This document shows, piece by piece, positions 14,938 to 24,084 of a DNA stretch of 64,000 bases; the stretch's first letter is position 1; each line of letters starts with the position of its first letter. The position numbers and the translations under genes were made by a program. Source of the stretch: Myxococcota bacterium (GTDB lineage: Bacteria; Myxococcota; UBA727; JABDBI01); contig JAZKCZ010000001.1 of the NCBI GenBank assembly GCA_040387835.1, positions 186,001 through 250,000 of the forward strand, in the 5' to 3' direction. Under the pieces are notes generated by a model. That model was not told the origin of the DNA. It made no database searches and was given only the letters and a program-made list of their open reading frames with translations.

Positions 14938-17900
14938 GTTGCACCCTCTTAGGTAGTTTTATCACAAATTGGGTGTTAACCGTCTTCATATCCAATTCTA
15001 AAACGCCTCCGTGGCTTGCAATAATGCCTTGCGACACGCTGAGACCGAGCCCAGTGCCCTTGTTAACCTCTTTGGTGGTGAAGAAGGGCTGGAAAATCAT
15101 TTTTTTAGCTTCTTCAGACGCCCAAACGCCACTATCGGTTACCGTGATTTCAACCATGGTATCTTGTGAACTCGCCTCAATGCGAATCCACTTTTGTTCG
15201 TTGTTTTCCATGGCGTCGCAGGCATTGTTCATCAAATTGAGCAACACTTGAGAAATCTGGGTAGCTCTGCAGTCGATGCTCAACTGCTCATCAACTAATA
15301 CTCCAATATCAATCCCAGCATTTTTGAACTTTTCAGAGCAAAGCGCCAACGTGTCATCTACGATTTGCTTAACATTGGTAGGCAAAAATGGATCCTGGGC
15401 GCCGTCTCTAGAGAAGGTCCGAAGGCCTCTCACAATAGATGCAATGCGGTTCACCGTTTTACCAACGAGCGCGCTAAGGCTCGCGAGTTGCGCGGCATCT
15501 ACCGGCTCTTGTTCTGCCAGTTTGCTGAGGCGTCCAACGATAAGTTCAATACTAGCAAGGGGAGTGTTGATTTCATGCGCTACGCCGCCTGCCATTTCGC
15601 CTAACGCAGCTAAGCGACTTTGAGCCACCATACCTACTTGGATGTCTTGAAGTTCTCTTTCGAGCCTTTCTTTGATGGCCGCGCTCATGCGGGATTCGCG
15701 CAGGTCTTTGGCATACACTACCGCGCCTAAGCTTCGGTCTTTTTGTTTGTAACGCCTTGCTGAAACCAGCAAGGGGATTTCGGTGGCATCTCGGGTGCGG
15801 GCATTGCAGTTAATATCTTGGAATTCGCTGAGTTCACCATCTAGCCATTCTCCGCCTTGTTCAGCGTGAATCCAATGGGTGATTTTGGTGTCTTTTAAGC
15901 CTTCGGCGTCGTAGCCAAGTGCGCCCATCGCCGCATGATTGACTAAGATAATTTTGCCTTTATCGTCGATTAAAAAGAGCAAGTCGCCGATGGCATTCAT
16001 CATTTGCTCAAGCATGTTGCGAGATACTGTCTCTTCTAAGAGTTCTTCGGTGGCTCGCATGCGCATCATGGTTTCTGCAAACTGGGATGAAATCAGGTTT
16101 AAGAAGGTGGTTTGTTTGTTGGTAAACATGCCAGTTGCCAGGCTATTTTCCAAATAGATAATATAAACTAGCTCTTGCTGAGCGATGACGGGAAAGCATA
16201 AAACGGAGCGAGAAGACGCATTCGCAAAATAGGCGTCGCGCTCGAATTGCTCGTCTCTTTTAGAATCAGCAATGACATGCGGCTCGCCCGTTCTCGCGAC
16301 ATAGGTGACTAACGAGCTCGAAAACTGGCACGTACTCGGATACATTTCTGTTTTAGACCCTCCCTGGCTGTTCTCGGTGCATGCCTTGACAATGGGCTGT
16401 TTATTAGCGTCCAGTCGTAAGAGCACAACCCGCTGCGCGCCCGCGGTCTCCAAAATCACTTTTAGGGCATACTCGATTAATTCAGGCAAAGTTGACTGAT
16501 TGGCGATGCCGAGAACAATCTTATCGATTTCACTAAATTCCGTAGACGTGGGAGCCGCTACTTTTTCTGGCAGGGTTTCGCCTTTTAAATTGAAATCGGG
16601 GTAGAGCTGCTGCAAAAAGTCGCATTGACTGGCGCAGTCCCAAAACTTGTAAAGTCGATAAGCTTCCCTGCAAAAGACTTCGGCAATTTCATGCTTGCCC
16701 CGCATTGTTTCAAACGCCGCAAAACGCTGCCAGGCGAAGGCCTGAATAAACCAATTAGCCTGTTGAGCTGTGTGAATGGCATACATGAAATGCTGTTTAG
16801 CCTTAGAATAGTTTTGTCTGGAGGATTCTCGCTCTGCTAAGGCAAGTTGGTAATACCCCATGTAGTTTTCAGGACAACCTTTGGTCCATAGGCGCATGCA
16901 AAAGAGACTAAAGCCCGCGTATAAACTACCAAATAATTTTTCCGACCACGTGATTTGATTGCTCGGTGCGCTGTACCAGCCGATTAAGAACGCAAATCGA
17001 TGAAACAGCTCCAGCAACAGGCCATTTAAATCAATGGAACGAAACGCGAACGCCAGGCCAACGCGCATATTTTCCAGCGGTTGCTCTTTCAGCATGAATT
17101 TTAGCTGGGCAAACACTTCATAATGAGCGCGCGACATTAGGTTGCCATTTTGAGTCATTTCTTGGGCGTAGCTTGCCGGCTCAAGCAGGGGCGCCAGGCT
17201 CGCCGCATTACCTCTAAGTTCTCTAATATAATCAATAATAAATTTTTGGTTGTTAATCACTTCCCGGTCTTTATGCGGTGTATGAAACTTCAGACAGGCT
17301 AAGCTCTCGTCCTCGATTTCATTCAACGTTTTTTGCTGGCAAAATACCCTGGGGCATGAGGAAAAGGCCAAAGCGTAATCGGCCCAATGCAAAACGCCGA
17401 CCTCTTGATTTAAAGCAGCCGCTTGTTTGTACTCTTTGGCTAGCGCCGCCAAAGGCATGCGCCACTGATCGCCAAACAGCGATGAGATAAATTGCAGCTG
17501 AGCGGCCACTCTAAGATCCGGATATTGCTCGCTGACGGTCTTAGCCAGTTGCCGCCATTTAAAGCCTCGCTTGAGAAGTTTGAAAGTCCCAGCTTCTAGC
17601 ACCGCGACTGCCCCGAAGCCGAACGCGGCGTCTTTATTAAATCCGTTTTTAAGCGCCAAATACGCCATGTGGATACTAAGCAAGCCGAACATGTCGCTGT
17701 TCACCATGTAGCAAGATGGAATCGTGTAGTTAATGATGTTGAGCACAGCAGCAATCCGCCGATCAGTGCAAGGCGGCAGATTTGCCCAATGATTGGGATT
17801 GCGCCAACCACCCGCCCACAACAATTTTGCATACTTGACGAGCACGTGTCCTTTATGTGCTCTAGTAGGAAATTTAAATCCCAGCCTAGCCAGCATGCTC

Positions 17901-20320
17901 AGTCCGAACGCAATGTTTTCCTGGTGTCGATTAGTTAAAAAAAGGAGCTCGTTATAAAGGGTAATAATGCGCTCGTTATGCAAAACGTCTGAACTCAAAG
18001 CGAAGCATTTTTTAATTGAAGCTTCGGCAATGTCATAATGCGCTTCACAATGTGCCGCCTGCGCATGGGCGGCATACAGGTCGTAAAAAGTCTCGTCTTC
18101 GCACAGCGCGAGCGCTTCGGTGAGCAAGTTATAAGCAATGCCATAGGCCGAACTGGCCAAGGCTTTGCTACCGGCTTGGTAGTTTAGAAGTCCCAAATTT
18201 CTGCGCTCCCCGCTTTCGAGGAGAAGGCTTTTGGCCTGATTAAGATGCTCGACCACTTCGAAGATTTGAGCAGGGTCCAGTGCTTTGCCTACTCGCAGAT
18301 GCCGGCGTGTTCGCTCCTCTTCGGAACAGATTTTGTAACAAGCCTCCTGGACCCGATCATGCGCAAAGGTTAAGAAATTTTTTCCTTCTATAATTAGGTT
18401 ATCTGCGATGAGTGGATGCAGATGTTCGTAAATCACATCCTGTGGCAAATCGGTTAGTTGATGCAGCAACTCCAATGAAAAACGGGTGCCAATGACCGCC
18501 GCCAAGTTGCTTAAGTCCTGCGTTTGCTCGGGGTAAGTCGATATCTTGCCAATCATGAAGCTGACGACATCGTCAGCGAATTGAGAAGATGCCACCGCTT
18601 CGACATCAAACTGCCAGCCTTGGTCCGACTGTTTGATGATGCCATTGGTGTACGCGGATTGCAGCATCTGTTTGACGAAGAAGGGGTTTCCTTGCGTTTT
18701 GGCGAAAATGGCTTCTGCCAGAGTTTCGACTTGTTTGTGACCGGTATTTAAAGTGTCTGCTACCAAAGCGGTGACGCTTTCTAATTTTAGCGGCGGTACT
18801 TCCAAATCGAGCCAGACAAGGAACGGGTTATGGCGAAGTTCCTCGCACATGATGATAAACGGACTGGTTTCATCCACCTCGTTGCTTCGATAGGCAAACA
18901 CCAAATGCAGATTCGGCACGCGATTTTTAGTCAGCAGATAAGTTAGAAACTTGACACTAACCCTATCCACCCACTGCATGTCGTCCAGAAAAAGCACTGC
19001 GGGCGTTGATTCAGAAGCAATCAGCGATAGCAAGCTTTCGAGGGCGCGATGCAGCCGGAGCTCATTCACCTCCACCGCAACTTCTTCAAGAGCCGGCTGC
19101 TCGCCAACAATCAGTGCCAATGCCGGCACCAAGTCGGTGAGCGCACGGCCACTTGGACCGATGAGCGTTTCAAATTCTTGCTTAAATCGAACCAGCGAGG
19201 GGTTATCCAACGTTAACAATTGATTGCAGTATTGCGTTAAAGCCTGAATTAAGCCGGCGTAAGGCTTGCCTTGGGCATATTGCTCGAACTTACCAGATAT
19301 CAAACTGCCACTGCGTGCGGTCAGGGGTTTGTACAATTCCTGTACCAGCCGGGTTTTACCGATGCCAGAAAAACCACCTACTGACAGCACATTCATGTGC
19401 CCAGGCCCCATGCCTTTAAAATGATCCACAGCCGCTTGAACCTGCGCGGCTCTGCCGTAGAGCTTGTCGGAAATGAAGAAAGTGCGCTGCCTATCCAAAG
19501 CCCCCAGGCGGGTGAGTTCGCCTTTTTCTAAAGCAATAATGTCTGCGAGCACGCCGTTTGCGCTGCGATAGCGGTCTGCCGGCTCTTTGGCTAATAACTT
19601 GGCAATAAGATTGGACAGCTCGGCCGGAATATCAGATTGTACTAAGTTTAGTGCGGTGGGCACCAACGCTAGGTGAGCGTAGATTAATTCGTTGGGCTTT
19701 TCGAAGGCAAAAGGCGGCTTACCCGATAGGAATGCGTAAAACAAACAGCCGAGTGAATATAAATCGCTAGGCTCCTCAACCGGCCGATTCATTCTGCCGG
19801 TGAGCTCTGGCGAGCCATAGACTAAATTGAAGCTGGAGGGGCCCTCCGTCATCAGGCTTTGGTTCAATTGTTCGAAGATGGCAAAGTTGCCTAATATGTA
19901 GGCTTGGCGATCTGCATCGACAAAGATACTTTCGGGACAAATGTTTTTGTGAAGAACTTTGCGTTCATGGCAATAGGCTAGGGCAGTTAGCAGAGATTTC
20001 GCGATGGCGTAAAACTGAGAAAGGCTGGTTGTCGAGTCTGGATCCCGGCTCAAAGGCTGGGATGACATAAGCTCCTGCACCAGGAAAATGCCGCTTTTGT
20101 CTTCTTTGCAAATTGGATATTTTTGAAGGCCCGGATGGTCTAGGTTGGCAATTTGACCGGCTTCAAACAAAATTTGCTGCCATTTCGGCACCTGGGCTGA
20201 ACTTGCGCCTAAATAATGGTAGATTAATACAGGCAGCCCGTCGGCCGTCTCACCCTGGAATTCCGCACGATGCCCCGTATGGCCAAGAGCTTTAGTAATA
20301 TGAAAAGTTGGATTCTGCAT
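14930..20320 (-). CDS. giant Ser/Thr (pseudo)kinase-AAA-TPR-GAF-PAS-histidine kinase
   Basis: This 1796-residue protein follows the cyanobacterial/myxobacterial trifunctional layout. Residues 1-270 form a Ser/Thr-kinase fold. About 285-700 is an AAA_16 ATPase with Walker A at 316-323 (GFSGIGKT) and Walker B at 441-447 (AVLFLDD). A long helical TPR-like region follows, then a GAF domain around 1270-1420, a PAS domain around 1430-1550, and HisKA/HATPase with the phosphorylatable His at 1582 (GGVAHEINTPL). The histidine kinase end is complete, including N-box and GTGLGLS. The N-terminal kinase is not: the usual HKDINPSN loop reads HKNICPES (N126, S131), DFG reads GNF (144-146), and the beta-3 Lys position reads Tyr (VLIY, 31-34). 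It is thus predicted to be a pseudokinase sensor. The next gene is a single receiver, its likely target. Confidence 0.93.
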   Translation of the reverse strand: MQNPTFHITKALGHTGHRAEFQGETADGLPVLIYHYLGASSAQVPKWQQILFEAGQIANLDHPGLQKYPICKEDKSGIFLVQELMSSQPLSRDPDSTTSLSQFYAIAKSLLTALAYCHERKVLHKNICPESIFVDADRQAYILGNFAIFEQLNQSLMTEGPSSFNLVYGSPELTGRMNRPVEEPSDLYSLGCLFYAFLSGKPPFAFEKPNELIYAHLALVPTALNLVQSDIPAELSNLIAKLLAKEPADRYRSANGVLADIIALEKGELTRLGALDRQRTFFISDKLYGRAAQVQAAVDHFKGMGPGHMNVLSVGGFSGIGKTRLVQELYKPLTARSGSLISGKFEQYAQGKPYAGLIQALTQYCNQLLTLDNPSLVRFKQEFETLIGPSGRALTDLVPALALIVGEQPALEEVAVEVNELRLHRALESLLSLIASESTPAVLFLDDMQWVDRVSVKFLTYLLTKNRVPNLHLVFAYRSNEVDETSPFIIMCEELRHNPFLVWLDLEVPPLKLESVTALVADTLNTGHKQVETLAEAIFAKTQGNPFFVKQMLQSAYTNGIIKQSDQGWQFDVEAVASSQFADDVVSFMIGKISTYPEQTQDLSNLAAVIGTRFSLELLHQLTDLPQDVIYEHLHPLIADNLIIEGKNFLTFAHDRVQEACYKICSEEERTRRHLRVGKALDPAQIFEVVEHLNQAKSLLLESGERRNLGLLNYQAGSKALASSAYGIAYNLLTEALALCEDETFYDLYAAHAQAAHCEAHYDIAEASIKKCFALSSDVLHNERIITLYNELLFLTNRHQENIAFGLSMLARLGFKFPTRAHKGHVLVKYAKLLWAGGWRNPNHWANLPPCTDRRIAAVLNIINYTIPSCYMVNSDMFGLLSIHMAYLALKNGFNKDAAFGFGAVAVLEAGTFKLLKRGFKWRQLAKTVSEQYPDLRVAAQLQFISSLFGDQWRMPLAALAKEYKQAAALNQEVGVLHWADYALAFSSCPRVFCQQKTLNEIEDESLACLKFHTPHKDREVINNQKFIIDYIRELRGNAASLAPLLEPASYAQEMTQNGNLMSRAHYEVFAQLKFMLKEQPLENMRVGLAFAFRSIDLNGLLLELFHRFAFLIGWYSAPSNQITWSEKLFGSLYAGFSLFCMRLWTKGCPENYMGYYQLALAERESSRQNYSKAKQHFMYAIHTAQQANWFIQAFAWQRFAAFETMRGKHEIAEVFCREAYRLYKFWDCASQCDFLQQLYPDFNLKGETLPEKVAAPTSTEFSEIDKIVLGIANQSTLPELIEYALKVILETAGAQRVVLLRLDANKQPIVKACTENSQGGSKTEMYPSTCQFSSSLVTYVARTGEPHVIADSKRDEQFERDAYFANASSRSVLCFPVIAQQELVYIIYLENSLATGMFTNKQTTFLNLISSQFAETMMRMRATEELLEETVSRNMLEQMMNAIGDLLFLIDDKGKIILVNHAAMGALGYDAEGLKDTKITHWIHAEQGGEWLDGELSEFQDINCNARTRDATEIPLLVSARRYKQKDRSLGAVVYAKDLRESRMSAAIKERLERELQDIQVGMVAQSRLAALGEMAGGVAHEINTPLASIELIVGRLSKLAEQEPVDAAQLASLSALVGKTVNRIASIVRGLRTFSRDGAQDPFLPTNVKQIVDDTLALCSEKFKNAGIDIGVLVDEQLSIDCRATQISQVLLNLMNNACDAMENNEQKWIRIEASSQDTMVEITVTDSGVWASEEAKKMIFQPFFTTKEVNKGTGLGLSVSQGIIASHGGVLELDMKTVNTQFVIKLPKRVQHV

Positions 20321-20347
20321 ACACCTGTATAGAGTGTATCAAAAACC

Positions 20348-20605
20348 TTAGAGCATCTGCTGCAGTATTTGTTCCAGTTTTTCCGGCGTGCAGCGGTCAT
20401 ACCAAACGCCCTCCGGGTAAACGACCGCGATGGGCCCATTTTCGCAAACTTGCAGGCAATTGGCTTTGGTGCGCAGGATTTCGCCTTTTAGTCCAAGTTC
20501 CTTGATGCGGGCCTTTAAATAGTGCCAAGATTCCATGCCTTCTTCTAAAGAGCAGCATTTAGGCTTGGTTTGGTCGCAACATAGAAAGATATGTTTCTTT
20601 AGCAT
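20348..20605 (-). CDS. thioredoxin-like [2Fe-2S] ferredoxin
   Basis: The 85-residue protein has the four-cysteine pattern of thioredoxin-fold 2Fe-2S ferredoxins: FLCCDQTKPKCC at residues 8-18 and CLQVCENGP near 50-54. The GPIAVVYPEGVWY beta strand typical of the fold follows. It is an electron or cluster carrier in the cytoplasm. Its first 47 bases overlap the 3' end of lipA in another frame, placing it in one operon with the cluster-consuming lipoyl synthase. A stop 27 bases before the giant kinase start separates it from the downstream signalling gene. Confidence 0.88.
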   Translation of the reverse strand: MLKKHIFLCCDQTKPKCCSLEEGMESWHYLKARIKELGLKGEILRTKANCLQVCENGPIAVVYPEGVWYDRCTPEKLEQILQQML

Positions 20606-21431
20606 GGTAGCTGCTTCTCACAAATGGCCCGGCATAGCAGGCTTTAAACCCTAACGTTTTGGCTTCATTTTGCCAACGAGTATAACTCTCAGGAGCGACA
20701 TAGCGCTCTACCGGCCAGTGCTTCAGGCTAGGCCGCAGGTATTGCCCGATGGTGATAATGGAGACGCCTGTTTGTCTAATCAGCTTGAGGGTCTCGCTCA
20801 CTTCATTGTCCGACTCCCCAAGGCCGACCATGATGCCGCTTTTGACGATCAAATCTCGCTCAGCTCCCAGCCGGCTCAATAAGCCTAGCGTGACATCAAA
20901 ATGCGATTGGGGCCTGACTTGCTTATACAGCCTAGGAACGCTCTCTGTGTTGTGACCCCAAATATCAGGACCGGCATCGAGCACGGTTTGGACAGGCTCA
21001 GGCCGGTTTTTAAAATCGGGTGTGAGGAGCTCAATGGTGAGTCCTGAGATTCGCCGAAGCGCATGTATGCAAGCGGCAAAGTGTGAAGCGCCTAAATCAG
21101 GCAAATCATCTCGATCGACGCTGGTCACGACCACATGTTCCAGGCCGAGCTCCCGCACGGCATTGGCGAGATTTTCAGGTTCGTTTGGGTCAGGCGGCAA
21201 GCCTCGCCCGGTCTTTACGGCACAAAAATGGCACCGCCGGGTGCAAGTATCGCCCAAAATCATAAACGTGGCGGTTTTATTGCTGAAGCACTCGGTTAGG
21301 TTTGGGCACTTTGCCTCTTCGCAAACGGTATTAAGCTTGGCCCGGCGCAAAAGTTTAAAAACATCGCTCTTTTGAGAATTGTAACCAATCCCTTTGCGAA
21401 ACTCCGGTGGCAATCGAAGCAGAGACCTCAC
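20559..21431 (-). CDS. lipA: lipoyl synthase
   Basis: LipA is a radical SAM enzyme that inserts two sulfurs into protein-bound octanoyl groups, making lipoate for pyruvate and 2-oxoglutarate dehydrogenases. The radical SAM cysteines are in GDTCTRRCHFCAV, the auxiliary cluster cysteines are in CEEAKCPNLTECF, and the C-terminal RSSYHA supplies the serine ligand of the auxiliary cluster. At 290 residues it is of normal length. lipB is not in the window. The stop lies inside the downstream ferredoxin gene (47-base overlap), and the upstream DUF2505 gene overlaps its start by four bases, so the three genes form a coupled unit. Confidence 0.96.
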   Translation of the reverse strand: MRSLLRLPPEFRKGIGYNSQKSDVFKLLRRAKLNTVCEEAKCPNLTECFSNKTATFMILGDTCTRRCHFCAVKTGRGLPPDPNEPENLANAVRELGLEHVVVTSVDRDDLPDLGASHFAACIHALRRISGLTIELLTPDFKNRPEPVQTVLDAGPDIWGHNTESVPRLYKQVRPQSHFDVTLGLLSRLGAERDLIVKSGIMVGLGESDNEVSETLKLIRQTGVSIITIGQYLRPSLKHWPVERYVAPESYTRWQNEAKTLGFKACYAGPFVRSSYHAKETYLSMLRPNQA

Positions 21432-21946
21432 GCTTTCATCATCATTTCATGGAATTTTGTCTGAATCTCTGGTTCAACGGCGTAATTTTTCTTGAGTTCG
21501 GCCAATAAAAATCCTTCAACCAGCTTGCCGACAAAAGGGATTTTCACGTTCATCTCGCCTTCAAAAACGCGCAGGGTGCCTTTTTTCAGTTTGGTGTAGG
21601 TAAACTTTCCTGTGCTCTCAAACTTAGATTTCGCGGCTAGAGGCTCAATCACAAAGCTGAGCGTGTGCTCCTTCGGATTAAACGTGCCTTTTTCTAGCCA
21701 ACTAAATAGCTCAGGCGATGCAATCTTAGCGATCGCTGGGGGCAACTCCCCACCCGCCGAAACTTTAAAGCACCAATACCTTTCACCGCTGGTTAATTCT
21801 TGATGCTCAACCAGCTCCCGACTCTTAAAAGAGGGGAGGGCCGAAAGCATCGAGCAAAGCTCAGGATGGTTCAAGTATTTTTCAAAAACGTCGACGGGAA
21901 TGGTGGGAAATTCATGTTCGAGTTTGAAGGTTGTGCTCATAGGCAT
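21428..21946 (-). CDS. DUF2505-family SRPBCC-like protein
   Basis: The 172-residue protein resembles the DUF2505 family, SRPBCC/START-like helix-grip domains common in Myxococcota and actinobacteria. Its C-terminal half has the typical motif GEMNVKIPFVGKLVEGFLLA followed by an amphipathic helix. There is no signal peptide. ATG codons at 21946 and 21940 (MPM) are both possible starts. Function is unknown; the fold usually binds a hydrophobic ligand. It is the first gene of a unit with lipA and the ferredoxin, overlapping lipA by four bases, which might hint at lipoate or acyl chain handling. Confidence 0.72.
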   Translation of the reverse strand: MPMSTTFKLEHEFPTIPVDVFEKYLNHPELCSMLSALPSFKSRELVEHQELTSGERYWCFKVSAGGELPPAIAKIASPELFSWLEKGTFNPKEHTLSFVIEPLAAKSKFESTGKFTYTKLKKGTLRVFEGEMNVKIPFVGKLVEGFLLAELKKNYAVEPEIQTKFHEMMMKA

Positions 21947-22041
21947 TTCGGTCTGTCATGTTTTGGCAGCGCTAGCAAGATTTTGAATCGACGCATTCGA
22001 CTAGACAATTACTTTAAAGGACGTTAACTTTCGCTCCTGAA

Positions 22042-22116
22042 GGGCCCGTAGCTCAGCGGTAGAGCATTCGGCTCATAACCGACCGCGCGCAGGTTCGAAT
22101 CCCGCCGGGCCCACCA
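22042..22116 (+). tRNA. tRNA-Met (CAT), two stem mismatches
   Basis: The acceptor stem GGGCCCG/CGGGCCC is perfect, the D-stem GCTC/GAGC is perfect, the anticodon loop CTCATAA carries CAT, and CCA is encoded. The anticodon stem TTCGG/CCGAC has a U-C mismatch at 27-43, and the T-stem GCAGG/CCCGC has an A-C mismatch at 51-63. It is most likely elongator Met; a lysidine-modified Ile2 tRNA is the alternative. A protein gene begins 15 bases downstream. Confidence 0.9.
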
Positions 22117-22131
22117 TTTGGAGTGTTACAA

Positions 22132-22851
22132 ATGAATGTTCGTGAACAGCTGACCTTATTATCTCAGCTGGGTTTAATAGACCTTCGCCTCAAAGAACTG
22201 CGGGAAAAGCATAAAGTTTTGCCGCTTAAAGCCAACGAGGCAAAAAGCCGCTCTACGGGGGCTTCGCTCGAGCAAGATGGGTTTAAGTCTCAGACTGACA
22301 ATCTTGAAAGTCAGAAAAAGCAGCTTGAGATTGAAATCCAAACGGAAAAAGGCAACTTGCGTAAGTGGGAAGCTCGTGCCGAAAAGATTAAAGGTGAACG
22401 CGAATATACCACTTTACTGTCTGAAATCGGATCTCAGAAAAAAGCGATTTCTAATCTTGAAACTCGCATGCTTGAGCTTTTAGAGCAGCAAGGAAAATTG
22501 AATGCTCAGCTTGCAAAAGTGAAAGACAAGCTGGATCTAGCGAATGCTGAATTCGACGACGAATGGGACAAAATTTCTGATGATTTGAAATCTTTAGAAG
22601 CCTCCCTTGCAGAATCACTGTCAGGCAAAGCTGAAGTACTTAAACACATGCCAGCGCCATTGCTTAAGCGTTATGAACAAATCGCTTCCAAGCGAGCGGG
22701 CACTGGCATTACTTTTCTAGAGAAGGGTGTTTGCAAAGCTTGTAGACGAAGCCTGCCGCCGGAGCTCTGTAATCGCATTTTGAAAGGCGAAATTGTCGAA
22801 AGCTGCCCTTCTTGTAACCGTTTGTTGGTGGCAGAAAGTATCGGAGCTTAA
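22132..22851 (+). CDS. CdsZ/CT398-like coiled-coil zinc-ribbon protein
   Basis: The 239-residue protein has a long antiparallel coiled coil (about residues 5-170, rich in K, E and L) and a C-terminal C4 zinc ribbon with GVCKACRRSLPPEL and CPSCNRLLV. This is the CT398/CdsZ layout (C4-type zinc ribbon, DUF164 family). Chlamydial CdsZ has been linked to sigma-54 and secretion proteins; in most bacteria the role is unknown. The ATG at 22132 has GGAG eight bases upstream; a GTG three codons earlier (22123) is less likely. It lies 15 bases after tRNA-Met and its TAA directly abuts the glyA ATG, so all three may be one transcript. Confidence 0.85.
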   Translation: MNVREQLTLLSQLGLIDLRLKELREKHKVLPLKANEAKSRSTGASLEQDGFKSQTDNLESQKKQLEIEIQTEKGNLRKWEARAEKIKGEREYTTLLSEIGSQKKAISNLETRMLELLEQQGKLNAQLAKVKDKLDLANAEFDDEWDKISDDLKSLEASLAESLSGKAEVLKHMPAPLLKRYEQIASKRAGTGITFLEKGVCKACRRSLPPELCNRILKGEIVESCPSCNRLLVAESIGA

Positions 22852-24084
22852 ATGTCTATTCTGGCGCAAACAGATCCTTTAATCGCTGGCTTTATTGAAG
22901 ATGAGCGTCGGCGCCAGTTTGAAGGCTTGGAGCTTATTGCCAGTGAGAATTATGTTTCGCCAGCCGTGCTTGAGGCAGTCGGCAGCATTTTAACCAATAA
23001 GTACGCAGAGGGTTACCCTGGTGCGCGTTATTATGCAGGTTGTGAGTTCATTGATGAAATTGAACGTGTAGCGATTGAGCGTGCTAAACAGTTGTTCGGT
23101 GCAGAGCACGCCAACGTACAGCCTCATTCGGGTGCGAACGCAAATCTTGCAGTCTACATGGCTGCAGTGAACCCCGGCGATACCGTCTTGGCAATGAACC
23201 TCGACCATGGCGGCCATTTGACCCATGGCGCCAAGATTAATTTTTCTGGGCGTTTATACAATATTATCCCTTACGGCGTTTCGGCGGAAACGGGTTTGAT
23301 CGACTATGATGAGCTTGAGCGAATGGCGTTTAAAGAACGGCCTAAGCTCATCATCGCAGGGGCGTCTGCCTATGCGCGTGTGATTGATTTCGCGCGCTTT
23401 GCAGATATTGCGAAAAAGGTTGAAGCCAAGCTTTTTGTGGACATGGCCCACATTGCTGGGCTGGTGGCGACTGGTTTGCATCCATCGCCCATTCCGCATG
23501 CAGATTTTGTGACCAGTACCACCCATAAGACACTTCGTGGTCCTCGTGGTGGTTTGATCCTCTGCAAAGCTGAACATCAAAAGGCTGTCGATTCCAGGGT
23601 GTTCCCAGGAACGCAGGGCGGCCCGCTCATGCATGTGATTGCAGGTAAGGCTGTATGTTTTAACGAAGCGATGCAGCCGGAGTTTAAGACATATCAACTG
23701 CAAGTTTTGGAAAACGCGCGAGCACTGGCTAAAGCGCTAACCGCCCAAGGCTTTGACTTGGTTTCGGGCGGAACAGATAATCATTTGGTTTTAGTTGATT
23801 TACGCAGCAAGGGCATCAACGGCAAATTGGCTGAAGAAGCATTGGCCAAAGCGCACATAGTGGTTAATAAAAACAAAGTGCCTTTTGATCCTGCATCTCC
23901 TCAGGCGCCTTCTGGCATGCGTGTAGGAACGCCGGCGTTGACATCTCGCGGAATGGGAGTTGCTCAGATGCAGGTCATTGCTAAATGGATAGATCAGATA
24001 TTACAGGCGCCCATCGATGCATCGTTGCAAGAAGATATCAAAAGCCAAGTGAGCCAGTTGGTTAAAGCGTTTCCGGTCCGCTGA
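22852..24084 (+). CDS. glyA: serine hydroxymethyltransferase
   Basis: GlyA is a PLP enzyme that interconverts serine and glycine while loading one-carbon units onto tetrahydrofolate. The 410-residue length is typical. The PLP lysine motif [15 protein letters not shown] is intact, as are the N-terminal [25 protein letters not shown] and the [10 protein letters not shown] segment. The ATG follows the stop of the CdsZ-like gene without a gap. The last 23 bases overlap the convergent IQ-motif kinase gene. No riboswitch-like leader precedes it, since the gene is internal to an operon. Confidence 0.97.
   Translation: MSILAQTDPLIAGFIEDERRRQFEGLELIASENYVSPAVLEAVGSILTNKYAEGYPGARYYAGCEFIDEIERVAIERAKQLFGAEHANVQPHSGANANLAVYMAAVNPGDTVLAMNLDHGGHLTHGAKINFSGRLYNIIPYGVSAETGLIDYDELERMAFKERPKLIIAGASAYARVIDFARFADIAKKVEAKLFVDMAHIAGLVATGLHPSPIPHADFVTSTTHKTLRGPRGGLILCKAEHQKAVDSRVFPGTQGGPLMHVIAGKAVCFNEAMQPEFKTYQLQVLENARALAKALTAQGFDLVSGGTDNHLVLVDLRSKGINGKLAEEALAKAHIVVNKNKVPFDPASPQAPSGMRVGTPALTSRGMGVAQMQVIAKWIDQILQAPIDASLQEDIKSQVSQLVKAFPVR

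Noticed and set aside
22600-22900. Glycine or folate riboswitch before glyA
   Set aside because: glyA directly abuts the preceding stop codon; no leader exists.
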